NCBI GenBank assembly: GCA_039621445.1
Contig: CP154955.1
Span: forward strand, 51,489,384-51,553,383
From: Euglena gracilis
Lineage: Eukaryota > Euglenida > Euglenophyceae > Euglenales
Direction of reading: 5' to 3'
Length of the DNA stretch: 64,000 bases
Shown: one piece after another, positions 1 through 10,345 of the stretch
How positions within the stretch are numbered: position 1 is the first letter of the stretch
Layout: every line of letters begins with the position of its first letter
The notes under the pieces: model-generated
Database searches by the model: none
Seen by the model: the letters and a program-made list of their open reading frames with translations, nothing else
Told to the model about the DNA's origin: nothing
Made by a program: the position numbers and the translations under genes

Positions 1-1260
1 TCACTGGAATACGGCATTTGACTGGCGAAAATTTGCCTGCCTTACGTGTGTACATTTGTACTGCTGTTACCCGGCCCACACGACCTGTTCCTTTGGCGTC
101 ATCTGTTTGGCAGTTAAACGTCATGAATTGATGACATGCAAACTACCTGTGACTGTTCGACACCTTTTCTGCAACAGTACTGCGTTGCAAGAGGACAAAA
201 TTTGACACCTGAAATACCCGGGATGTCAGTCCTGCTGTGGATGCCGGCCTTTTATGGTTTTCTCACACCAAAAAAATTTTCCCCTTTGTGTGAAAAGCAA
301 ACTAAGGGAACCAAAGCAAAACCAAAAGAGGATCAAGCCTGTTTTTGTTGCAAATGAATGGGCGAAGGGTGGATGGCCCACCATAACAATGCACCCCAAG
401 GAGGCACCTCTTGGTGAAAATTGGTCAATGAGGAAAACACACTGGCTTTTTCCTGGGTCCTCCCCCCAAAAGCCGCTGCTTTTTGGCAAGCCTACAGCCC
501 AGTCTTAAAAGACCGCTGAATAAAAGTCTCCCCCAGGGCAACCCACTGGTTTTTCGACCAGGGTCCTTTCAGAGTTTCATGGAAAAAAGCACGTCCCCCC
601 CCCATGTTCCCCCAAGGAAACTTTCCCCCCAAAAACATCCAACAAGCTGGCCCCCCCGTTTCGGTCTCCACGGGCAGGCCCCGAACAAATTAGCCTGGTC
701 CCCCCACTAACCCCCGTCAACCAAAAAAAAACAGGTGCTCCCCGGGGGGGTTTTGGCTGATGGGGATTGAAACCGCATTAGGCCAGAAGACTCATGTCGT
801 TGCTGCGGGCTGGAACGGGGGGCCCCCAGCGAGGGGGGCATTTTGTAGCCTCAAAATACCAACAGTAGGTCCCCCATGAAGGGTGTGCGCCAACTCCCGT
901 CCCTCCCCCCCCAGGGCGGACCACAATTTGCCTCGGATACTTGTGTTTTTGGCTCCCCCAAAGCGGAAACCTGTCCCTTTCCCCCACTGCAAAATCGTCC
1001 TAGGGGGGGTGGGCAGCGGAAATGCGGTGGGGAACCAAGGCCAGACCTTTTCTCCAGTACCAAGAGCTCAACGATTGGAGAACCCCAGCCCAAAAGACTT
1101 TTTTCGTGCTCCTGGCGATTGACTGGGGGAAGGAAGAAAAGCGTTTATTTTGAAACTGCTGCAAGGGGTGCACAAGGGCTTTTTTTTTTTAAAACCGAGG
1201 GCGTGGTTGGGGTGGGCTGCGGAATTGCAAGGCTGACTGGTGACGGGTAAATTACCCCGA
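1..1260. other. No gene seen; homopolymer-rich intergenic sequence
   Basis: Six-frame reading gives only short ORFs in several frames at once, without recognisable motifs. The stretch is marked by runs of 6-9 C or G (for example 594-603, 650-657, 1002-1009) alternating with A-rich patches. I see no repeat copy, RNA gene or coding exon that I can support. Confidence 0.5.
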
Positions 1261-1261
1261 G

Positions 1262-1488
1262 ATAACTCTCCAGGCAAGGATTTTTTTAAAGTTTGGGGCT
1301 GGAGGGGGGGTAGGGTGGGTGGGAGGGGAGTGGGATATACTTTTCGGCGCCGCAGGCGCCGAAAAAGTTCTATTTTTAAAGCACTTTTCGCGATTTTCGG
1401 CCATTTTTTGTGGGTCCCCGGGACCCCAGGGGGGTGGGTGGGTGGGTGGGGGGGGACCCCCCTCCCCCCCGTCTTAAAAAAACGCCTG
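1262..1488 (-). mobile_element. Decayed non-autonomous DNA element (hAT-like MITE family B)
   Basis: On the minus strand this matches the elements at 46907-47170 and 18098-18366. It has a poly-T run after a CAGGC start (end at 1488), G/C tracts, an 'AAAATCGCGAAAAGTGC'-like core, and a central hairpin CGGCGCCGCAGGCGCCG at 1345-1361. The 1488 end fits the family. The other end is unclear: ACCCCGAG at 1254-1261 nearly repeats ACCCCGGG at 1489-1496, which may be a decayed 8-bp target duplication. Confidence 0.5.
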
Positions 1489-2330
1489 ACCCCGGGGTGC
1501 CTTTTTTGGGGGGGCAATCGCACCCCAAAATTTTCGAAATTCGAAATTCGAAATTTTCGAGATGACCAACAAATTTTTGCCTTACCTTTTGAAGTTTCGT
1601 TGGGGCAGCGGCCCAACAAAATAAGAATTTTTCCGTGGTCAACCAAAATCTTCACCATCCAACCTCCAACCTCCCGTCACGTCCCGCCCGAACACGGGGG
1701 TGTGCAGAACTGAAATGGCACAGAGTTTCGCAGATGCTTCATTGACATTCAAACCGCAACCAAAAACATTAAAGGCCACCAATAAAAATATCTTCCCCTG
1801 CATGCAAAAAGCGCCCTTCTGAGGTTCTTGAAAAGCCGGGAAATGTGAAACCGGAGGGGAGGTTTGTCATTTTTGGAATCCAGGAAAGGGATAAGCCAGA
1901 AGGGGGGGTGGCCTTTCGCTCACCGGTTGCCCTCTGACCAAGGCCCCTGTGGGACGTGTACCCGCGCAGTCCCCATTGCCCTCGACTCCAGACGAACCTT
2001 TTCCTCGCCCGTCTGCGCAGTTCCCGCCTGTCCGTTCTGTTGCAAAAACATGGTATAACCCCCCTGGAGAAGTTTTGGGGGGGGAGGGAAGTGCGGTTCG
2101 GGAAAGGTACAAAATGAGGAGGCTACCAGATCTCACAATTCACCCCAGCCCCAATTTTGACCATGCCATGATTCAAAGCCAAACCATGCGCTAAATGCAA
2201 AACCAAAGGCCCTCTAGACCCTTTTATTTGGAATGCCTGTTATTCCAAATCCAGCCTTTTATTTGGAATGTCCCGTCTCACAATGCCTGATGACAAACCA
2301 ACCCTAACCCTGACGACAACCCTCTCCGTT
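1489..2330. other. No gene seen
   Basis: Only short overlapping ORFs are present. A short A/T-rich palindromic patch (TTCGAAATTCGAAATTCG) lies near 1535-1555. A telomere-like CCAACCCTAACCC occurs near 2298-2310, just outside the DIRS-like element; it is too short to mean a telomere. Confidence 0.4.
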
Positions 2331-2471
2331 GAAGAATGATCCAGGTGGAAGGGACAGCGAAGGCGGAGCACAAGGCAACAGTGAGGTCCTGCTCTTCTTT
2401 CCGGCTGTTTGTTTGTGTTTTTGGTGTTGGTTGTGGTGTTTCTTACTGCGATGAGGTGTCGGAGTAGGCGG
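2331..2471 (-). repeat. DIRS-like element, 3' inverted terminal repeat
   Basis: Positions 2383-2471 are the inverted copy of 7190-7276, with strong identity over the stretch containing CAGTAAGAAACACCACAACC on the complementary strand. The outermost 2331-2382 is not shared with the other end. It is complementary to 2606-2660 in the internal complementary region, as expected for DIRS ends. Confidence 0.88.
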
Positions 2472-2560
2472 ACTTGGAGACGGTGTCGGACTTCTCGGTG
2501 GCTCGCGGCGGCGGGTTGCTGGCCTGTCTGTGGGTGAACTGAAACTTCTTGGGGGGGGCC

Positions 2561-3896
2561 TTACCGACTTTTTTGTTTTTTTCCGGGTCGGGGGGGGGGG
2601 GCGGGCTCACTGTTATCTTGTGCTCCGCCTTCGCTGTCCCTTCCTCCTGGATCATTCTTCACCGGAGTTCGAGACAGCTCCGGCTCCGCACAAGACCCCA
2701 GTAAGGCTTTGTGCACCATTTTTTGGTCAGCAACCCCTGCCTTTTTACCCGCTTCCAACCGCAAATAATGGGAAGAAAAGGCCTGCACATTTTTCCATTT
2801 TCCAATCTGGCACACGTCCTCAGAGGGCAAACCTGCCAGTTTATACATGTACACTCCTGCCTCCCTGGTGGAATGGGGTTTATCCAACAATCGTTTTGTC
2901 AAACTCCCAATGATTTTGGCAGACAGATGGTAAAAGGTGGTTTTAGACTTAACAACAGAGGTCCCTCTGGGGGGCACAGTGTGATGTCAAACTGACATAT
3001 TTTTTTTTCGTGTTGAACCAGGGGCAAATATTGGGACATGAAGGAATTTGGGGAATTTCCTCCCACTGAGTCTGTATCCAACCCTTTCTTTGGACAGGAA
3101 CAAAAACCTTGCCATCAACCTGGGACACTGTCCTGAAGGTTCTGCTCAAGTCCACTGAACGATGAAAACAGATGAGTCTGAAACTTAAAATGCCTTGGTC
3201 TCTCAGACCTCTGAGGCCCTCTGGGGGTGCTGCTGCCAATTTCTGAAGTAATGACTCAGGATTCCAAAATGAAGAATACCTGGGGGTGGATATGTTCCAT
3301 TTCCTTTTGTAGGGGGCTAACAGGGGTAAAAACCTTAACATGTGGAACCCCGGAAGCTGTACCACAGCACTATAAGCATCCCTGGCTTGAGCCACACTGA
3401 AGGTGAAAATTTTAATGACGCCAGAAGCGACCAATTCTGGGCTCCTGGTGTCGAGGTCCATCTGGGACATGGCCAAAACTCCCCACAGGAGTCTGAAGGC
3501 AGAATCATATCTTGCCAAGGACAGATTTTGACTTAAGAAATTGTCAACCACTGAGGGGGGGATCTGTTGCTTCTGTAACAACTGCCTTGCAATAAAATGC
3601 AGCCTAGGTGCCATCTTGGCTTTTTCATGGGCTGCCCGTGACAATTCTCGAACATGTGGTGGCAAGACAGAATTCTCAGGGCTGGTGTGTGTGGAATGTG
3701 AAGTTTTATTAACAGGGGCCACCGCACAGCTGAAACCCACAGGGGGCAAATCAGAAGGCATTTCAGACGCCTGTGTTCCTTTAGTCTCAGGAGCCACTGG
3801 CTCAGGACAGACCAGGGGAGGTTTGCATAAACCTCTGAGAACATGTCCAGAGGGCAGTTCAAATTGTCTGTGGCCACTGCCTGAAAATGGGGCCAT
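2561..3896 (-). pseudogene. DIRS tyrosine recombinase, frameshifted
   Basis: The N-terminal part is open at 3896-2949 and the C-terminal part at 2977-2561 in another frame, so at least one frameshift lies near 2950-2980. The C-terminal part carries the catalytic signature of tyrosine recombinases: H-S-T-R with His at about 2873-2875, then a G-K-W segment, and S-S-H-Y-L with the presumed nucleophile Tyr at 2765-2767. The N-terminal part looks like the core-binding domain (F-L-S-Q-N-L-S-L-A-R-Y). In DIRS elements this enzyme inserts the circular DNA intermediate. Proline- and charge-rich sequence after the Tyr runs into the internal complementary region. Broken as it stands. Confidence 0.8.
2606..2702 (-). 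repeat. DIRS-like element, internal complementary region
   Basis: Positions 2606-2660 are the reverse complement of the left outer edge 2331-2384 with only a few mismatches. Positions 2671-2702 are the reverse complement of the right outer edge 7277-7308 with one mismatch. In DIRS-1 this region is thought to template the joining of the two ends into a circle before integration. Both halves are present and in the right order. Confidence 0.88.
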
Positions 3897-5290
3897 CGAC
3901 TCACAAACTGAGGAAGTTTGTGATTCCCTGGTGATGCAAACATGTCCACAGTTGGGTTTATGAATTGCTGGAAAATGTGCATGACTTTTTTTTGAAAATG
4001 AAAGGGTTTAAACTGTAATCCCCTGGGTCGAAGTGCCATCTGCTGATGGCATCGCTTTTCATGCTCTGGGAAGGGGCCCAGTGAACTTGGAGGGTGATGC
4101 CCATTTCCATACACCACTTGAGAAAGGGTCTGATGAGTTTGTTCAGGTGGGGTAGCCTGCCCCCCCCCCTTTGAGAAGAGAGTAGTAGGAAACTTTGTTG
4201 TCCACTGTTAGGGACACTGTGTCCTTTTTCCTGGCCAAAGACCTTACAGTGGAGATGGCTGCGATCAATTCTTTTACATTGATATGTAAATGAGAGTCTT
4301 TTCGCCAAAATTCTTGTAATTGGGTGCCAGCTTGTAGGTCCAGGCCTCCCCAACCAAAGGTTGAACTGTTGACTCCAGGTGTCTGGTGGCTGGGCTTGGG
4401 AAGGGTCTTCCCCCCCAGGTTTGCAAAATTTCCCTGACATCTTGCATTTGATTTTTGACCTCCTCTGGGATTGGAACCTGATGATCCCAGCCAAATTTTT
4501 CTTGTAGGTTGACAAAACCTACCAAAGTGTCTGTGAATGCCCTGAGGAAGGGCAGCCTCACCAAGAAGCTTCTTATGCATCCCAAAATTGGGGCCATTTT
4601 CGTGCAACTGAGGGACTGGTGTGTGACTAATTTCCCCAGTTCCCTCCGAACCATTTTCAGTTTTTCTGTCCCTAACTGTAATCTTCCCTGTGCAAGATTG
4701 AGGTGGAATCCCAGATGTGGGAGATTTTGGGTTGGTTGAAGGATTGATTTTTTTGCTGTTGATTTTGAAGCCGCCCTGCAGTAAATCTGCTAACATGATG
4801 GCCAGGTGGTTGCTGACTTGCTTCTGACTGTCTCCTATCAGGAGGCTGTCGTCCAGGGACACAAAGCATAAACGGCCTTTGGCCCTCCGACGTTTTTCCA
4901 GGCATTTCATTAGACTCATGAATTTTTCTGCCAGCACATTTAAACCAAAACAAGCTGCCTGGAATTCCCAGCATGTGTCTTCCAGAGTCATCCTCATGTA
5001 GGGTCTTCGGGCTGGGTTCAACATTAAATGAAAGTAGGCGTCCTTTAAGTCTACTTTCGCACCCCATTGTCCTTTTTTCAGGTGCCTGAAGATGACCTGG
5101 ATGTTGTCCAGTTTGAAGGGGTGTGGGGAAAAACGCTGATTCAGCTGGCGACAGTCGCTGATTAAACGACGTTTTTTCCCCCTGAGGCTCTCTTTTGGAG
5201 ATTACAAACCAAGGGATGGTGTGTTGCGTACCTTCCCAGGGGACTGGTTTTATGGCTCCTGCCGGAAAATAGTCTTGTAAAAATGCTTTT
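3533..5290 (-). pseudogene. DIRS reverse transcriptase / RNase H, frameshifted
   Basis: The RT segment at about 5290-4143 has the early R-x-I-x-D-x-R-x-L-N-type motif near 5160-5120, a V-D-L-K-D-A-Y motif near 5050, and the active-site L-D-D-S-L-L-I-G with the two Asp at 4848-4853. An RNase H-like T-V-D-N motif follows near 4205. An 'A-D-A-x-S-R'-type segment and V-D-M-F-A-S with a downstream L-P-W (near 4050-3750) match the domain that follows RNase H in DIRS polyproteins. Frameshifts lie near 5170 (in a G/A run), near 4160 (a C-run) and near 3960-4000. Nothing suggests that this copy still makes the enzyme. Confidence 0.85.
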
Positions 5291-5299
5291 TGCCTTTTG

Positions 5300-5925
5300 T
5301 ATTTCCACCTTTGATTTTGGTATGGAACATGTGCTGAGGGAGGGGGGTGACTCCCAAGGGGGGGTTACCCCCTGCGTGATGAGTTGCAACACCCTGGGCG
5401 GGGGGGGGCAACCTTTTGCCACCATGGCAGCTGGACCTGAAGCCTCTGAAACAGAGGTACTCCCAGAAAGTGCTCCTCTGTCAGCAGCAGCACCTCGGTG
5501 ATCTGTTCCACAGATCTCAAGCTTGCAGCTTCCCACAGCCTGCAGATGTCTTGGCTTCTGCCCCTCAGGGCTGGTTGACTTTGTTGCACAATGCACAGCT
5601 CTGGAGGACACAATGTCCTTTTGGGACTTAATGAGTTCTGACCTGAAACGGAAGGAGCAATACTTCCTGGCAAGGTGTTGGGCAAACCGTTTTCCTCCTT
5701 TGGACTTGCCTTTCCCTTTGGGGCCAGACCGCCATGGTCTCAGTTGCCAATTCGTTGGCCATTGCTTGAACTTTCACCCTTTTCCACCTGTGGGGGTTGG
5801 GAAATGCCACATGGGGAATTCACCCATGAAGGGGAATTTGATACCCTCTTCATTGATGCCAGCTTGGGCTTTGGCCATTTTGATGTCTTCAGGGGTGAAC
5901 AGGCCGTTTCCTGGCTGTATGGTCT
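5300..5925 (-). pseudogene. DIRS spacer / N-terminal pol region, broken ORFs
   Basis: Minus-strand ORFs at 5611-5162, 5685-5365 and 5810-5628 overlap in different frames and read like one degenerate protein region between the gag-like ORF and RT. No motif can be named. Its place in the element is the only ground for assigning it. Confidence 0.45.
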
Positions 5926-5926
5926 G

Positions 5927-6370
5927 TCAAGACGGTAAGGGTGGGTATGACCGCACACTGCGTGCAGTCCAGAAGAAGTTCTTGAATATACTACGTATCT
6001 TGGTAGCGCTGCACTGCACCTTACAAGGAGCCCCTGAAGACGTATTGGGTTTGAGCCAACAAATGTTCGCATATGTGGCTGCCTGCGAAGGGGACATTGT
6101 CAAGGAGAGGAAGAGGAGAAGCATCCCTCGGTGGATGTTTTCCTCCGCTTTGGGCTTCAGGGTCTTCCAGGTGGGTATCTGTTCCAGCAAACTTTGCACT
6201 TCCAACCGTAAGTCCCCAGACTGCACCTGTGTCCATATCCTCTCCAGGTCCCCAGGCAGTGCCTCCCTGGCCGTCTGCAAGGGGAAGTCCTGGGCTTCCT
6301 CCGCCGCGCGCGCTGCCTCCTCGTCGCGATCCATCTCCACCGCCGTCGTCGTCGCCGTCGTCCACTTCTC
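5927..6370 (-). pseudogene. DIRS gag-like ORF, downstream part (after MITE insertion)
   Basis: Open for about 148 codons on the minus strand, rich in Glu/Ala/Arg and then Leu, with no recognisable domain. Its first codons (Y-E-K-W) continue the frame of the ORF that ends in the MITE at 6797. If the MITE and one TA are ignored, A-F-K-L and Y-E-K-W are contiguous and in frame. It is probably the structural (gag-like) protein of the element, judged from position only. Confidence 0.6.
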
Positions 6371-6373
6371 GTA

Positions 6374-6795
6374 AACCCCCCCCCCAATTAGAAGCCCCCC
6401 CCCCAAATAACAACCCCCCCCAAATAGAAGCCCCCCCCCTCAGGTTTCCCGCCAAAAATCCAAATAACAGCCCCCCCCCCCCGGCGAAGCCGGGGGGAAA
6501 TTTGACGAAAAAAATTCCGAAAAATGGTGAAAAACTCGAAAATTCTCCACGAAAAAAGGTCGACATTGGGATTAAAAGTGATATCTAGTATCCTTGAAAC
6601 ATGGCCTATCCACCCAAAAACTAAAATAAATGCGTCTTGCAATTTTTTAAACTTGGACCCCGTTCGATCCCGGATCGACCGCCGGCCGAAGTTTTTCCTT
6701 TAGACAAAGGGTACCCAATTAGGAGCCCCCCCCCTCGGGTTTTCCGCAGAGTGACCGAATAGTAGCCCCGGGGGGCTTCTAATTGGGGGGGGGTT
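6374..6795. mobile_element. TA-flanked MITE with poly-C / AATTAGAAGC ends, inside DIRS ORF
   Basis: Starts AACCCCCCCCCC-AATTAGAAGCC and ends with the inverted form GGCTTCTAATTGGGGGGGGG-TT. It is flanked by TA at 6372-6373 and 6796-6797. The interior holds further poly-C/AAATAR modules, a GGCGAAGCC hairpin (6483-6491) and a fragment of the SINE-like repeat at about 6560-6690. The ends resemble those of the pogo-like element at 54119-56133. Confidence 0.82.
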
Positions 6796-6797
6796 TA

Positions 6798-7247
6798 CAG
6801 CTTGAAGGCCACGTCCGACACCTTGTCGCTTAGCTCCAATGACGGTATCGAGACGTTCTTCGTGAGTGAAAAGCTGTAAAGGTAAGCTGCCAGGTATGGT
6901 TTTAGGGTAGACTCCACCATAGCCACTCCAGTGAGCTTCCGTGCGGCAAGGGCACATCGGGCTGTATCCCACCCTGCTCCAGTCCACTTCTGACCTGAAA
7001 CAATCGTGGCCATCACGGCGGTAGCGTCGGCATCTCGTAAGAAGGCTGTTGTCAGCGATTCTTGTAAGAAAATGTTGCTCCACGCCGCTTCGAAGGCCTC
7101 TTTGTCGGTCTCGTCTTGCAGGTGCGAAATTTGCACGATCAGCTTGAGCGAATGGTTGCAGCTCCGTTCCAAAAGGACGGTTATGATCCGCCTACTCCGG
7201 CAAAGAAAAGCAGTAAGAAACACCACAACCAACACCAAAAAACACAA
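6798..7247 (-). pseudogene. DIRS gag-like ORF, upstream part (truncated by MITE)
   Basis: About 150 codons open on the minus strand, ending at a TAA created exactly at the MITE junction. The first residues overlap the inverted terminal repeat, so the true start is uncertain. The body (for example E-A-A-W-S-N-I-F-L-Q-E-S-L and A-R-C-A-L-A-A-R-K-L-T-G-V-A) has the helical look of a gag-like protein but no zinc knuckle is visible. Confidence 0.6.
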
Positions 7248-7308
7248 ACAACAGCCGGAAAGAGGAGCAGGACCTCACTGGGGTCTTGTGCGGAGCCGGA
7301 GCCGTCTC
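7190..7308 (-). repeat. DIRS-like element, 5' inverted terminal repeat
   Basis: Positions 7190-7276 are the inverted partner of 2383-2471. Positions 7277-7308 match only the internal complementary region (2671-2702). The element border is placed at 7308, where complementarity stops. Confidence 0.85.
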
Positions 7309-9984
7309 CCCCCAGGAGGTTGTCACCTGACGAGTTAGCAGACAAGCACTCAGGTTCACCATCCGATCCGAAAATAAATCCTGAAACTTTGTAAATTCCT
7401 CAAAACTGTTCAATAACTTGCATGTAGGAACTGCATTGAAATTGGATTTCAATTTCCCCCCTACCTTGGCATTTCTGCAGCACACATTCGCACCATCAAT
7501 ATTGTGTTTGGGGGGGGTCCCGATAAATTTGGATAGATTGACCCCCCTCCCAGATATCCTCGATAAAAGTAGATAAAACTGATATGATCACTTTGTGCCC
7601 CGATATCCTCATTTTTGAGATTCAAATAAAAAGGACGAACGAACAAGAATCGCACCGACTGATGGGTGGATCTTGACCCTGCTGCTGTGCCACCACAGGG
7701 AGCTGTGAGGCGGAAGGGAGAGGGCGAACGTAAGAACAAATCCCCCCAGGGAGAGCACCTCTGGCGAAGTGGAGATGCAAGAGGCTCAATGAGATTTGAA
7801 TCAATGCCAAGACTTAAGCTAAAAAAAATGCACGTTGTAATAATACGACGCCTTTCCGGAGTGAATGATGAACCATTAGAAAGTTGCGGTTGTCAATTTT
7901 TGGGAGTTCGGAGACCGATTGCTGAGGGACGATTTACAGTTGCCTTTGATCTCTGCTCCCACCACCAACGGTGTGGAGGTGTTGGAGCCTGTGAAATTAC
8001 TTGTGTCCATCCTTTAGGCCCATGTCCGCAGTCACTCTAGACATGCGTTTATAATGTATAATGAATATTTATAATATTGTAATGCAATCTTGATCTCATT
8101 CCAGGAGAAGGTTCAGACATTTCTTTCAGTTCTCCTTCGCTCATGCTTGCTGATTCCACTTCGTTCATGGCATTCAGTCACATGTGGCGACACGCCATCA
8201 GTGCTGCTGAGACAGCGGGGGGGGGGGGTCAGAGCGGTTCGCGATCGGTGTGGTAGGACAGAGAGACAACCATTCCATCGAGGGGGTGGGTGGTGTTTGT
8301 AACTTGGGGTGGGGGAATGGATTCAATCGACCAAACTTCTGGAGACTCGTGAAACATACAACGACAATTCACGGAAACATTTTAAAAAGTGGTTAGGTGA
8401 GCTGATGGGTGATGTCCGAGGTCGCAGGGCCTTGAAAACCGCGACACAAAAAAAAACACAAAAAACCCGCAAAAACCCCAAAAACTTTTGCCAAAATCAA
8501 AAAATAAACCCGCATAAAAATGTGTTTGCGTTCCCCCCCCTGCTTAGGACGAATCCTGACATTCGTACCCTCTAAGGGCAAAAAAGGCTCAGAGGAAAAA
8601 ACCAACACAGGCCAGAAGAAGGGAAACGATATCGAAAGAAGAACAGACAACAATGCACACATGTCCTGGCCAGGTACCCACCAACCCACACCCGTACCCA
8701 CCCACCCACACCCACACACCCACCCACACCCACATGAATGCCAAAAACGTTAACACACAAATCCATACAATGCCCTGTGCAAGGACAAAGGCAGGGCTGG
8801 CGTTTGTTTGTTTCTGCCTTGAAAGCAAACTCAAAATTCAAACTCGTTACTTTAATATTTGTTTGTCGCAAATGAGATCCCCTTGTGCCCTCTTGTTTCT
8901 GCGTCAAAAGGCACATGTCTAAGATACTCACCTGTTCCTGCCTCTTTTCCCCTGTGTAAGTGCGTGCGTGCGTGTGCAGGTGTGTGTCTCTGTGTGTCTG
9001 TATACCCCAGTGTGGGTGGGCGGGTGAATGAGTGAGAGTGACGTGGGTGTTGGTGAGTGGTGTTGGTGTGTGGGTGGGTGTGTGAGAACGTCAATTACAA
9101 CTAATCTGAAAAAATCTCCGCCAAATCCAACCCCCCAAACACCACAGAGCCAATGATACCCACAGGACAGTGCGAGGAGAAAGGAGGATGGGGGAGACAT
9201 ACAATACACAGGAACAGAGATGACCTGGAAGCTGGGTAATCCCCCAGAGGATTTTGCTCCACAACCCCATCCAAATGTCTCAAATGTGGAGGTGCCTGGG
9301 AACGAGGGCCAGGCCGTATTGCTCTGTTAGATCAAGGCAATTCACCTCAAAAGGCACGAAAAGGCAAGGAACAGGTGGGTTAGGAATGGAACATTCGACC
9401 TTAATTTAGGCCCAAAATCAGGCCAAAGTTCAGACCTCAATTTGGCCTAACTTACCCCTCCCCCCCCCATTGCCCACCTACCGGGTTACTTCAAGGAGGG
9501 TCCGTTCATGCGCACCCTCCTGACTTTCAACCTCCAACCGGGGGGTGGTCCGTTTTTTTGGGGGGGGGTGGTCAGTGGGAGGGGGGGGGAGGCTTGCCAT
9601 TAACTCTCACCCTGACCCGATGGGCCGAGGGGGCTACGAACATATTGGGGTCATCCCCATCGGGGAGAGCAAAACTAATGTGAAATTTGGGTTCTGTGCA
9701 CAAGGGTTGCTAGACCCCTCGCCGGTGGGAGGGGTCGGGGCCAGACCACCCACCCACCACAACACACCAATCAAAGAGAAATTTGACCTAAAAATCGATG
9801 CCAATGGGGAGGGGGTCAAATCTCCCACCACCACCCACAAAGTTTCTGGATTCCCATTCATCCGGCTCAGCAATACTCCTCGTTAAACCACAACCCGCCG
9901 GGGTGGGAGGCTGTAACTGACATTCCATCATTTTAATGTTCTGGTGAATGCATGCGAAGGAATAAATGCCCCCCAAATTACCCC
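7309..9984. other. No supported gene; simple-sequence and C/G-tract region
   Basis: A plus-strand ORF of 124 codons (7666-8040) has no recognisable motif and unremarkable composition, so I do not call it a gene. There are CACCC-rich (8675-8740) and GT/TGGGTG-rich (8960-9085) simple-sequence patches, and poly-C/poly-G tracts at 9456-9470 and 9562-9590. Nothing else can be supported. Confidence 0.4.
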
Positions 9985-10345
9985 TCCCCCCCCCTATGTC
10001 CAACGACTGGTAACCTCTGTCCTCTGACCGGGGAGGCTCCGACCAGGGGGGTGGTCGTTGGACAAGGGGTCAAAAAGAAAAAGTTGGCTGGTGCCCGGGA
10101 CCCCTGCCCCCCACCAAACGGTCAATTCTTTCCTTCGGGCGCTTTGCGCCAAAAATTTTGGGCAATTTTGGTAAATTATGCCCCAAAAAGTGTCGAATAT
10201 GGCACTTTGGCCAATTTCTGGCCAATTTTGGGTGTAAAATTATTTCGGCCCGGTGTAAAGCAAAGCGCCGGACCAAAAATTCTGTCACCCAAACAAGAAC
10301 CCTGAGAATCGGATTCTGGTGTCCAAATAATACCCCCCCTCCGGC
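9985..10345. mobile_element. Non-autonomous DNA element, 'TGTCCAACGAC' family, copy 1
   Basis: The left part (TATGTCCAACGACTGG, then CTCTGTCC..GACCGG) and the interior (GGGTCAAAAA, then a GCGCTTTGCGCC hairpin at 10139-10150 within A/T-rich sequence) match the copy at 63325-63713. The hairpin-bearing core also matches, inverted, 43075-43230. The right border is approximate. Confidence 0.6.

Larger units (their letters stand above)
2331..7308 (-). mobile_element. DIRS-like tyrosine-recombinase retrotransposon, nearly full length, degenerate
   Basis: The element reads on the minus strand: inverted repeat (7190-7308), gag-like ORF, RT/RNase H region, tyrosine recombinase, internal complementary region (2606-2702), inverted repeat (2331-2471). 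The order RT-RNase H-recombinase and the complementary region are hallmarks of the DIRS order of retrotransposons, which integrate with a tyrosine recombinase instead of an integrase and make no target duplication. I see no target duplication here. The reading frames contain frameshifts and stops, and a 422-bp MITE interrupts the first ORF. This copy is therefore very unlikely to be autonomous, although its end structure is intact. Confidence 0.88.

Noticed and set aside
1068-1713. ORFs of 157-196 codons on both strands
   Set aside because: Both strands are open over the same GC-rich MITE; composition is Pro/Gly/Arg from poly-C/G tracts.
2296-2313. Telomere-like CCAACCCTAACCCTGAC
   Set aside because: Fewer than two full telomeric units, internal to the window and next to ordinary sequence.
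7666-8040. 124-codon plus-strand ORF
   Set aside because: No motif, no compositional contrast and no neighbouring exon; kept only as a note in the regional entry.
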